64,000 nucleotides of DNA. Source: Acanthamoeba lenticulata (Eukaryota > Discosea > Longamoebia > Acanthamoebidae). Shown piece by piece: positions 11,408 to 23,100 of the stretch. How positions within the stretch are numbered: the stretch's first letter is position 1; the number at the start of each line of letters is the position of its first letter. The DNA is taken from positions 49,633 to 113,632 of the forward strand of contig NAVB01000758.1 in NCBI GenBank assembly GCA_002179805.1, in the 5' to 3' direction. Position numbers and translations under genes: made by a program. The notes beneath the pieces are model-generated. The model was not told where the DNA came from. It worked only from the letters and a program-made list of their open reading frames with translations, and made no database searches.

Positions 11408-14400
11408 ATGCACAAGAGGGCCAAAGTGTGGGCGCAGGACCACCTGCGTCCGCCCGCCAAATGGACCACGCGCTTTCGGAGTAGCGCCCCGAGGAAGAAG
11501 GAGCGCAAGATCACCCTCTCCCGCGGCCAGCGCGGGGCTGCGGCGGCCTCCTGGTGGCGCCGCCTGTTCGGCCTCCAGGAAGGCGGCGGCCTGCGACGCC
11601 TGGTCGACCGCCTGCCCCTCATCGGGCGGCCCGACCTCGGGCCGTCGCGCGTGGTGCGGCCCAACACGATGGCCGGGCTCGGCGTCCAGATCCACGCGCG
11701 GCAGAGCTTCGTCAACAATCAAATCCACACCCACAAGTACGGGCCGTTCTCCTTCATCCCGCTCAACCTCTTTGAGCAGTTCAAGCGGCTCGCCAACCTC
11801 TGGTTCCTCATCGTCGCCATTCTTCACGTACATGCTCGCCCCTTCCCCTCCTTCGCATCCGAGCGCGCCCCCGCGGCGCACGCACTCACCACGGCACACA
11901 CACACGCGTGCACGACACACACGCGCGCAGCTGATTCCGGAGATATCTTCGCTGAATCCGGCGGCGAGCTTGATCCCGCTCATCTTCGTGCTGGGCGTGA
12001 CCGCCCTCAAGGAGGCCGTTGAAGACGTCGTACGTGTGTCGTTGCCTGTAGAGCCGCATCGATGGAGTGATAGCTGGCGTGTCACTCACGCGTTTCCGGG
12101 GGCAGAAACGGCGCATAGAGGACAAGAAACTCAACAACAAGCCCGTGATGGCCTACTCTGCGGCCACTGGCACCTTCATCCGCTCCCACTGGCGAGACGT
12201 ACTTCCCCTCCGCCACGTCATTGGCATGTTCATCCCAACATGGAGGTGCTGACTCGCTCTTCACCGCACAGCTTTGCGTGGGCGACATAATCAAGCTGAG
12301 GAACGGCGACCAGGTCCCGGCCGACATTCTCCTCCTCAACTCGAGCGACGCCGACGGCCTCTGCTACATCGAGACCGCCAATTTGGACGGGTACTCCCTC
12401 TTCACCTTTGCCATCTTCATCATCGTCTTTCTGAGGCTCATCATTGGTTGCTTGGATGAACAGAGAGACCAACCTCAAGATCCGCCAGGCCCTGTCGGAG
12501 ACCATCGAGGCCGTCGATGACGAGGACTCGATCCCCTACTTCCAGGGTACGTAAGACGTCTTGCGTGTCGCACATTCCGAAAATTCTTGATATTCATGTC
12601 TTGTGGGAATGTCAGGCATTGTGGAATGCGAGCACCCGAACGCCGAGCTGTACAACTTTGAGGGCACCCTGCGGATGGACAACGACGCCGACGCCGTGCC
12701 GATCAACCTGGAGCAGATGCTGTGGCGCGGCTGCACGCTGCGCAACACCGAGTGGGTCTACGGCCTGGTGGTCAACACCGGCATGGACACCAAGGTCATG
12801 CGCAACGCGCGGCGGCCACCGTCCAAGCGGTCGACGCTGGAGAAGGACATGAACCGGTCGATCCTCACCGTGCTCATCCTCGGCGTGCTGCTGGCCCTCA
12901 TCGCCGGCGTGTTCAACGGCATCTGGACGTCGGACAAGGGCTTCGACCACTGGTACCTGAGCCTCGAGGCCATCCACTCGAGCGCGTTCATCCACGGCCT
13001 GTCCTCGTTCGGGTCGTGGCTCATCCTGCTCAACATCGTCATCCCGATCTCGCTCTACGTGTACATGGAGGTGATCAAGCTCGTGATGGCCTTTTACATC
13101 AACTCGGACGCCACCATGTACCACGACGAGACCAACACGCCGGCCCGCGCCAACACGTCCAACCTGGCCGAGGAGCTGGGCCAGATCGAGTACGTGTTCT
13201 CCGACAAGACCGGCACGCTCACGAGCAACCAGATGAACTTCATGCGCTGCTCGGTCCGCGGCAAGCTCTACGGCTACCCGTCGCCCGACCAGTTTTTCGT
13301 CGACGACGAGGAGCGCCAGGCCTACATCTACCAGGACGAGGACCTCATGAACACGCTCCAGGCCGGTCGCCAGTACGACGACGCCGAGGCGCGCGACGCC
13401 CACCTGTTCTTCCGCGCGCTGGCCCTTTGCCACTCGGTCGTCATCGAGCGCCTCAGCCCCGACCAGCAGCAGCAGCACGAGGATAACGATCAGGACCAGA
13501 ACAGCGACGCCGGCGGTGCTGACGACCTCGGCCTAGGGACCGGAAACGGAGACGAGGTCGATCAGGCCGACCTCGACCGCCGGACCGAGCAGCGCGCCGC
13601 CGAGACCGACAGGATCGTGTACCAGGCGGCGTCGCCCGACGAGTCGGCGCTGGTCATCGCCGCCCAGAAGCTGGGGTTCGAGCTTTCCGACCGGGACAAG
13701 GAGGGCATCTTCATCCGCGTGCAGGGCCTCGAGGAGCGCTGGGAGCTTCTCAACATCCTCGAGTTCAACTCTGACCGCAAGCGCATGTCGGTCATCCTGC
13801 GCGACCCCACCTCTGGCGTCGTGCGCCTCTTCTGCAAGGGCGCCGACTCTGTTATCTTTGGTACGTGTACCTAAAATTTTTATAATTTTTCTTCGCTTTT
13901 GTTCAATTTTTGACATTCTTCTTCTTTCTGTTGCAGAACGTCTGGCCCCGGGCCAGGACGCGTTGCGGGAGACGACCTTCGAGCACCTGGCCACCTTTGG
14001 CAGCGAGGGCCTGCGCACGCTGGTGTTTGCCACGCGCGTGATCCCCTCTGACGAGTTCGAGGCCTGGAACGAGCGCTACCGCCAGGCCGCGCTCAAGATC
14101 TACGGCCGCGAGGAAGCCGTACGTGACCCATCCACCCCACTCTAGGCACCAAAGGGAGATGCTGACGTCAGCGTCACGTGGCGCGCGCAGATGGACGCCG
14201 TGGCCGAGGAGATCGAGAAGGAGCTGGAGCTGCTGGGCGCGACGGCCATCGAGGACAAGCTGCAGGACGGCGTTCCGCAGGCCATCAGCACCCTCCTGGC
14301 GGCGGGCCTGAAGATGTGGGTCCTCACGGGCGACAAGATGGAGACGGCCATCAACATCGGCTTCTCGTGCTCGCTCCTCACCGCTGACACCAAGACCCTC

Positions 14401-16884
14401 GTCCTCTCCTCGGAGGAGTTCGAGGAGGACCCCGACGCGCCCAGCGTGGTCTCGCCCCAGACCGCCATCCAGGCCCTCGACCGCCACTTTGCGCGCCACT
14501 TTGGCGACCAGGTGACGCCCTGGTCCCAGACCAAGATCGACGAGTTCCTCTTCTCCCTCTCGGCCGGCACCAGTACGCTACGGCCCTCTCTTGCCCACGC
14601 CGCCACCTTAAAAGCGAAGCCTCACTCTTGTGGGATGTTTGTGATTGGTGCAGACGGACAGGCGCCTGCCATGCAAGAGCGCCAGCTGCAAGCGCTGCAC
14701 AGCAACCTCAACAACCGCGGCGTTGAGATCGACCAATCGGATGGTACCTCCACTCTATCCTTGTGCCCAATCTGATTGGGCCCCAAGCAGCTGACCCGGC
14801 CGGGTGTTACGTGCCTCGTCCAGAAAATGAAGTGGACTTGAACGAGGAGGGAGACGAGGAGGCCGGCGAGAAGCAGCCCCGCGAGTTTGCGCTCGTGATC
14901 GACGGCAAGGCCCTGTCCCAGTACTTGCCCTCGTCGGGCGTCTACAACGAGCTGTCGGCGCGCTTCCTGGAGCTGGCCATGCGCTGCAAGGTCGTCATCT
15001 GCTGCCGCGTGTCGCCGCTCCAGAAGGCGCTCGTGGTCAACCTGGTCCGCAAGGGCCTCAAGGCCACCACGCTCTCCATCGGCGACGGCGCCAACGACGT
15101 GCCCATGATCCAGGCCGCCAACGTCGGCGTGGGCATCAGCGGCAAGGAGGGCCGCCAGGCCGTCATGGCCGCCGACTACGCCATCGCCCAGTTCCGCTTC
15201 CTCGTACGTCTCTTCCTGGGCCCACATGACGTGCCGCCATGGTCTTATCGTCAACCTTGACGTGCAGGTTCCGTTGTTGCTGGTGCACGGCCAGTGGTCG
15301 TACAGGCGCATGTGCAAGCTCGTGCTCTACTCCTTCTGGAAGAACATGCTCTTTGCCATCACCAACATCTGCTTCGGCTTCTACTCAGCCTTCTCGGCTC
15401 AGGTACTCCCATTTTTGGCCTATTTATTCCTTTCATCATTCTTCTTTTTTTTTTTTTTTTTTAACAATTCATTATGTGCCTTTTTTTGTCGTTGCAGACC
15501 ATCTACGACAGCTGGACGGTGTCGTTCTACAACATCCTCTTCACGGGCCTTCCCATCTTCCTCGTCGCCGCGTTTGACCAGCCGGTCTCGCGCAAGCAGA
15601 TCATGGACTACCCGCCGCTCTACCGCAACGGCATCCGCCACCAATCTGTACGCGCAGCTCTTCTTGCCCTTCTTCTCTTGCTTGCTTTGCTTGCCCTTGG
15701 CGATGCTGACGTCAGCGCTCTGGGCTTGCGTGGCCGCCAGTTCTCGGCGTTCAAGTACTGGCAGTGGCAGGCGTGGGCCGTCATCCAGGCCATCATCATC
15801 ACCATGTTCGCCATCGCCGCCTTCCGCAACGACATCTTGGTACGGCCGGTCTCTTCTTGCTCATAATGCTGGTTCTATCTTAACTGACTGATCGCGCTGC
15901 GTCTCTCTCCCGATCCACAGTTGGGCAACGGCCAGACGCTCGACGTGTTCGCGCTAGGCCTGGAGATCATGACCGTCGTCGTCCTCACCGTCAATGCCAA
16001 GATCTTCCTCGTCACCAAGTACCTCATTTCTCTCCATTATTATTCGTATTTTTTTTTAACATCAGAATTTATTAATGAATAATTTTTTCTAATTCGTTAT
16101 CGACAGCACGTGGACGGTGTGGAACCACCTCGCCGTGTGGGGCAGCGTGCTGGCCTGGTTCCTGTTCATCCTCGCCTACTCGCCCATCCCGTCGAGCCAC
16201 CTGCTGGGCCCGAACCTCATCGGCTGGGTCACCTACAAGGCCATGGCCTCGGCCTACTACTGGCTGGGCGCCCTCCTCATCACCGCCGCCGCCATCTTGC
16301 CCGACCTGGTCTACTGCTAGTACGAGCCCCTCCTCGTTGCTGTTGTCGTCCTCTTCCTCCTCGTGTGTTTGTGTGTGGCGATGAGGAACTGACGTGACCT
16401 TGCTTGCGCGGCGCAGCCTGAGGCGGACCTACCTGCCGGAGAGCTACCACGTGATCCAGGAGATGCACCTCCTCAACGAGGAGGACCAGCGCAGGCTGCG
16501 CCGCCGAGAGCGCGCCAAGCGCATGCGCCGGAAGCTCACCAACCTGGTCAAGCGCAAGCGCGTCACCTGTACGTCCCGGACCGCTCTCTGGGACGGCACT
16601 GTGGAATCCCAAGCACCTGACTTGGTGTGCGTGTGTCTGCAGACACGGGCTTCGCGTTCTCGCAGGCGCCGGGCGTGCGCGACGTGATGCTCACGCTGGG
16701 CTTGGCCCCCGTGCCCGAGGAGAAGAAGGAGGACAAGCAGCGCAGGCGTGGCAGTGCTGTCGAGGAGGAGGATCAGGACGACGTCGTCGTGCACGATGAC
16801 GCGACGCGCCATGGCGCCCGCGAGGACGAGGCGCAGCATGACGACCTTGAGAGCGAACTCGAGCGCAGCTACTACAGCAGCTGA
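11408..16884 (+). CDS. P4-type phospholipid-transporting ATPase (flippase)
   Basis: A P4 ATPase moves aminophospholipids from the outer to the cytosolic leaflet, usually with a CDC50 partner. Seventeen exons with 16 GT-AG introns join in phase to about 1390 residues. Landmarks in order: an N-terminal basic region and transmembrane segments 1-2 ([20 protein letters not shown], then [19 protein letters not shown]); actuator loop with the P4-typical DGETNLK across the 12390/12464 junction; TM3-4 (12840-13090); phosphorylation motif DKTGTLT (about 13200-13220) with the acceptor Asp; nucleotide-binding domain ending in KGADSVIF (about 13850); hinge motif [13 protein letters not shown] (about 15080-15120); six C-terminal TM segments (15268-16319); and a TGFAFSQ motif in the tail (about 16645), typical of P4 regulatory C-termini. 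All catalytic residues are present. The acceptor site at 14791 or 14824 is ambiguous because both keep frame. The start ATG at 11408 is the first in the frame. Confidence 0.93.
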
Positions 16885-17127
16885 AGCGCTCTGGCCTCGC
16901 CCCGAAAGCGGAACTGTGCGGAGGCGGACCACGCAAACACTTTCTTTCTGAGCCCACATGAAATAATTTGTAATTAATAAGCTTGGGCCCAACTCCGTTC
17001 AAGAAAGCACTTTGGGGAAAGAAAAAGAAGCTACGGGCACAAGGTTGGGGGGACGATTCACGGGCGGCTTGCATTGAGCGAGCGGATTACTCTGTGCATC
17101 AGCAGATTAATCTTTACAGGAGACGAG
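16885..17127 (+). other. Intergenic gap between flippase and Roco gene
   Basis: 243 bases with an AT-rich core (aataatttgtaattaataag, about 16960-16980) that is probably the flippase 3' end. The 5' leader of the Roco gene follows. No gene is seen. Confidence 0.4.
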
Positions 17128-20100
17128 ATGGCGTCCATTTTCCGAGATACACAGGAGCAGCTCAAGGAACTTATAATCCGGGACATCAAACAGATGAAGG
17201 AGCTGCCGCCCGACATCGTCAACACTCCCGACTTTCGAGTTGTTATTCGTGGTTACTTCAATGACGTACGTGCACCCCTTTTTGGCTTCGTTCTTGCGTA
17301 TCCCCCCCTTCTCTTCTCTTCCTCCCTTCGTCTCTCCCCCAACACGGTTGTTGTGTCGTTCGCCGTGTCTCGTTCCGTTCTGCAGCCATTTTCTGTAAGG
17401 TTTGTCTTTATTTAAAAGTGTAAACCATTGCATACTGAACGCCACGCGTGGGTCTGCACGTCATCAGTTCAAGACGTCGGCGCTGCACGAAGCGTGCTTC
17501 CGAGGGTTCGCGCCGAATGTACAGCTCCTCGTCGAGAAGGGCGCGCCGCTTGATGCGGTACTGCCTCCTCTGCTTCTTCCTCAGTGACTTTCCTCTTGCT
17601 CATGCCTCTCACCCCCTCCACCCATACAGGAAGACGCGGTGCGTGCCTGCAGTCGTGTGTCTGTGCTTCTGCGCGTGTGTGCTTTGTGTGTGTGTGTGTG
17701 TGTGTGGATGGCCGGCCGTGGTCCCCTGATCTCTCGTTCATGTGTGTTGTGTGTATCACCGGGTGGCTGGACGTCATCGCACACGAGCAGAAGAAGAGGG
17801 TGCGGGAGCTGCTCTTTTCTTTTCTTGTTTTTTATTTTTTGTTTTGCATTCCTTTTTGCTGCTTCTTTGCGCTCACTCGCGCATTTGGGGGCCTTTTGTG
17901 ACCACACAGCGGCCACTACACCGAGCGGTGGCAGAGAACAAACTCGATGCCGCCGCGATCGTGCTACGCGCTGGAGCCAACCCCAACAGCGTACCTGGCC
18001 AGCCCTTGCTCCTCCTCCTCCCCCTCCCCCCCCTCCGGCTTCCTGCTGCCCGCCTCTCATGCGCCGTGCGTGATGCTTGCTCTTGGCTTGGGACCGCACG
18101 CACGCACACACAGGAGGATGAAGATGGCCTGGTGCGTCGACCTCTATCTCCCCCGTCTCTCTTTGTATCTCGTGTGCGACGCAGGCCAGCTCATGGTTGG
18201 TTGGTTGCTTGGTTGCTTGGGAATGAAGACGCCGCTGCACGTGGCATGCGACAAGGGCTACGAAGACATGGCCCGTCTCCTCGTCGAATACAAGGCCGAC
18301 GTCAGTGCCGTACGCGTTCTCCCTCCTCTTCCATCGTCATGCAGCCCTGATTGGCGCTGACCTACAATAACGACACATACTCACACACCAGAGGGCGGTG
18401 GTACTTGCTGCCTCTCTTGCCTGCTCGTCTGCTCTGTGTGCTCGTACTCACTCTCCCTTCTGTCCTCCTCCTCTCCTGCATTCCATTGTCGACCCGCGCT
18501 CATCTCTCTTAGGGCGGAGTACGTGCTTTTCTTAGTATTAATCTTGTTTTCAGTTTCATTTGAATTCGAATGTAGTCGACGTTTGCTGACTCTTTTGGTG
18601 CTCCCTGTCGTGGTGGTCGCCTCTTGACTCGGTCAATCACAGTGGGTACGCAACTGCCGCCTCCTCCGCGGTCCTCTTGTCTTGGGTGCGCAACTGACGG
18701 CCAAGTAATCTCCATCCACGGATGATGCGGATGCGTGTGGTGCAGACGCCACTCCACTACGCGGCCAACACGGGGTCCGACTACATCGCTCGGCTTCTCG
18801 TCGGCGCCGGCGCGGCCGTCAACGCGGTACCACGCCGCGCGCCTCCAGCTGCACCACCAAGCCAAGGCACTCACGCACACACGCACACGCCCGCGGCACT
18901 AGGTGGATCGCGTGGGCTGGACGCCTCTGCATGCGGCGGCGAGCACGGGGAAGGTGGCCATCGTCAACTTTTTGATCAACCGGGAGGTCGACCTCAACGC
19001 CGTACGTGCGCCCACTTGAACGTGCATTCTCCGCGTTGTCGAGCTCACACGCCTCTTCTCTATCGTCGCGTGTCGGGGATTCCACAACGACAGAAAGACA
19101 AGGACGGGGTACGGCCCGCGCTCGATTTTTTACGAATTTATTTTTTACGAATTGATTTTACAATTATTTTTCTTTCAAAAAATTAGCGGACGCCGCTTCA
19201 CGTGAGCAAGCCGAGCACGGTGGGTCCGCTTATTTCCAGCGGCGCCAATCCCAACGTCGTAAGTCCTCTTCTCCTCCTTGATGATGACCGGCTCGTTCAC
19301 TCACCCCCGTGGTCGTTCCACGTTAATGGTTGCAGCGCAACAACGATGAGATGGTATGTAACGCACCTCCGCGGAGGCCATCCCCCTCGAGGACTCTGGG
19401 ATTTGGCAAAAGGCTCACACGTCCATACGACATACGCGTGTATCGTCTGCAGAGCCCGCTTCACTGGGCGTGCAAGAAGGGCTTCTCGAACGTGGCCCGC
19501 GCGCTGATTTCCATGGGCGCCGATGTCAACCTCGTGCGTCTCTTCCCCCCGTCCCACCCCACCATGTGCCTTCTTTGAATTCTTGCCCGCTCACCGCTTC
19601 CTCCGATCCTCGCCTGCAGACCGATGGCGTACGCACCTCCACCACGACCCGAACAACAACGGCAACAAGGAGAAGCATGAGGTGTTGATGTGGATGTCTC
19701 TGTATGTGTGGTTTCGTCATCATGTGGCACACAGGAGGGGCAAACGCCGCTGGAAATCGTCATCCGATCGGATCGCAAGCAGTACCAGGACCCGCTCGTC
19801 TGCCTCCTGCTCGATGGAGGCGCCGACTACTCCTCCAAGGAGGTCCGTCCGCCTCCCCTGCCGCCCTTGGCTGACACCAGTCCGTGTCACTGACGGTGGA
19901 GTGGGGCCGAGCGACAGGTGAAGCTGTGGCTGCGGGACAAAACGGAGGTGCGACTGGCCAAGGCCGGCCTCACGACCGTCCCGGAAGCCATCCAAAAATA
20001 TTTCAAGAATGTGCGCGAGCTCGACATCAGCGACAACGACATCAACACCCTCCCGACATGGCTCGCCGACCTCAAGCTCGAGGTACACCACCGACCTGTC

Positions 20101-23100
20101 TGTCGCGCGTCGATGTCGACATCGACATCATGTTGACTGGCGGGCGTGCGTGTCGTGTGGCGCTGAGCCAGTCGCTCTGGCTGAGCGGGAATCCGCTGCA
20201 GTCGATCCCGGTTGAGGTGTTGGACCGGCAGGACCACATCCGCTCGCTCCAGACTTACCTCCAACTGCTCAAGAACTCGACGATGGGCTGGTCCCGCATC
20301 AAGCTCATGTTCGTGGGCCGCGAGTGCGTGGGCAAGACGAGCCTCCTCAAGTCCATCGGCCGACACCTCACGGTGCGTGTCGACGACAATGACCGCACCG
20401 CCACCTTAATGTTTATCGATTATGAGGCTGATGAGGCGCATGAACGCAGGGCAAGGAGAAGCAAAAGGCCAAGGGCAAGCTCCTGTCGACGGACGGCATC
20501 GACATCTCCGAGCTCGAGGTGCCCGAAAAGTTCAAGAAGGGCAACGTCGACCTCAAGAGCCTCCGGTGCGCCTCGCCTCTATGTTGTCTCCTCCTTCTGT
20601 GCAGGGAGAGTTGATACTCAAACTCAAGCGTATTTCAGATTCCAGTGTTATGATTTCGGCGGACAGGTCATCTTCTATCCGACGCATCAGTTTTTCCTGA
20701 CGGCGCACTCGATCTACCTCGTCTGCTTCAACGTCACCCTCGAAGACCTCTCGCCCCTCCACTACTGGCTCAACCAGGTCCGGCCAATCCCACCGCCAGA
20801 CAAAGTCAGGTATGTGTGGTATGTGTGCTCATTCGTCTTGTCGTCTTGTCCCAGGTCAAGGCCTCGACGCATAACGTGGAAGTGCCGGTCATTGTCGTGG
20901 GCACGCACATCGACCACTCGAGCGTCGACCGCGAGTCGCTCCCCTTCCTGGCCAAGAAGCTGCGCGCGTGCGTTCTTCTTGCTCCTCGATGGAATGCGTG
21001 GAATGCGATGCTGATAGGCGACAATCATGACAATGAATGCACAGAATGGACGGCAACGTGCGCGAGGTGGTGTTTGTCAGCACCAAGACGGGCGAGAACG
21101 TGCCGGAGCTGATCGACAAGCTGATCGACCTCGCGTCCAAGCACTCGTTCCTCAAGAAGCAGATCCCCAAGGCCTACTACGACCTCTACGAGGCCGTCCT
21201 TAAGCTTCGTCCCTCGGCTGCCAAGGCCAGCGCCGGCTCCAACATCACCTCCACCAGCTCCTCTCATCGGTACAGATCCAGCACTTCATCATCATCACCG
21301 TCATCGCGATGATGACCGTCGTCCTCATCATTGCACGTACGCAGGGTCGGGCCAGGCCAGCTGCCTCGCCTCGGCAGCACTGCGTCCATGAGCGCGACGC
21401 CGCCGCCGACCCCAAGCCCAGCGGAGAAGCCCAAGGAGGTGGGCCGCAACTACCTCAAGTGGAACGACATGGTCTACCTGGTACCCGTCCCTCCCCGCCG
21501 GAGCCGCTATGTCCTACGGCTGACGTGGGCATGACGCGGCACATGATGCGGAACAGGGGCGCAAGTGCGGCATCGCCGAGGATCAGCTGCCAGAGGTGGT
21601 CCGCTTCCTCCACAACGTGGGCACGGTCATCCACTTTGACGACCCGTACGGGGACCTCTCCGATCTGGTCATCATCAACCCGCAGTGGCTGGCCACCGTA
21701 CGTCGACCATAGCCGCCCATTTACGTCGATCGACATCACACGTGGCTGACATGCCACGCATTCCTTGCTGCGATTCCCCATTATCGCAGGTCATGAAGAC
21801 GGTGGTCTCCTTCAGCAACACGTGGTGCAAGAACGGCATCATCAGCGAGGGCGACCTCCACTCGTGGGTCTGGCGCGAGTATCCCGCGCATCTCCACCGA
21901 AACATGCAGCGCATTTTTGAAAAGTTTCAAGTGCGTCCCGCCCTTCCCTCAACCTTCACCACGACTCCGATTGACCTGTCGGCGGTGGGGCCCGCGTCCA
22001 TTCTCAAGGTGGTGTACCCCTTGCGCGGCGAAGGCAGCGAAGACGCGATCAAGGGGCAGGACCTCATGGTCCCGTCCCTCCTCCCCGAGACCTGCCTCGA
22101 TCAGTCCTTCAACGACCACTGGCCTCCTCTGAGCACCCTCCAGCAGCAGCTCGGTACGCGCACACGCAATCTTTCTTGCGACCAATCACGAACGGCCACG
22201 TGACGTGGCTCGACGTGGCGTGACGTTACGCAGGGCCCGACGTGGAGATCCGGGTCTACGCGCGCCAGTACGAGGTGGACTTTGTGCCGCTGGGCGTGTT
22301 CTCGCGCCTCATGGTCCGCGCGCTGCACGTGCCCTCGTCCCGCCTCCTGGTCCCGTGGCGATACGGCTACATCGTCAATCTCGTGCGTCATCTCCCCGCC
22401 CGCCCGCTGATGTCCACCAGCCCGTCAGGAGAAGCTCACGCACGCGTGCAGGACAAGCCCGGGCCGGGCATCTTGATGGAGCGCGCGCTGGTGCGCCAGC
22501 TGGCGGTGCCCAACAGCATGTCGGCGGCGCAGTTCGAGGTCATCACGCGCTTCGCCGTGAAGAAGGGCCTGAATCAGCAGCCGCAGCCGCAGCCGCCAGA
22601 CGCCGCCGATGGCCTTCTGGAGCGGGTGGTGCTGCTCGAGGAGCTCACGCTGTCCATCGACACGCTGCTCCAGACCTACCCGGGCATGGAGACCCGCAAG
22701 CTGGTCCCGTGCCTGCTCCGGCCCGAGGACAGCCACCTGGCCTCGCCCGCGGCCAGCCTGCCGGCGGAGCACGTCCTGACCTACCCCCAGTGCATCGAGG
22801 CCGTCGTCAAGGGCCAGCCCATCGCGCACCCGAACCTCGGCGAGCTGCAGGTGTGCAAGGTCGCGCCCGACCTGGCCATGGGCAGCGTCCGCGTGCTCAC
22901 CTCCAACGAGGTACGGGCCCTTTCAATTGCGTGGAATGTGTGCGATGCGTGGCATGAACGGAATGCTGCGTCTTGTGCGCGCAGTTGGTCGTGGAGAAAG
23001 AGGTCGGGCGAGGTGGCTTCGGCGCTGTGTTCAAGGGCACGTGGGTCGGGCGGCCCGTGGCGATCAAGCAGCTTCACGCGGATCTGCTCAACGAGAAGAA

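Noticed and set aside
12612..13478. 288-residue minus-strand frame
   Set aside because: Antisense of the conserved P4 ATPase exon at 12616-13860; its low-complexity text has no recognisable fold.
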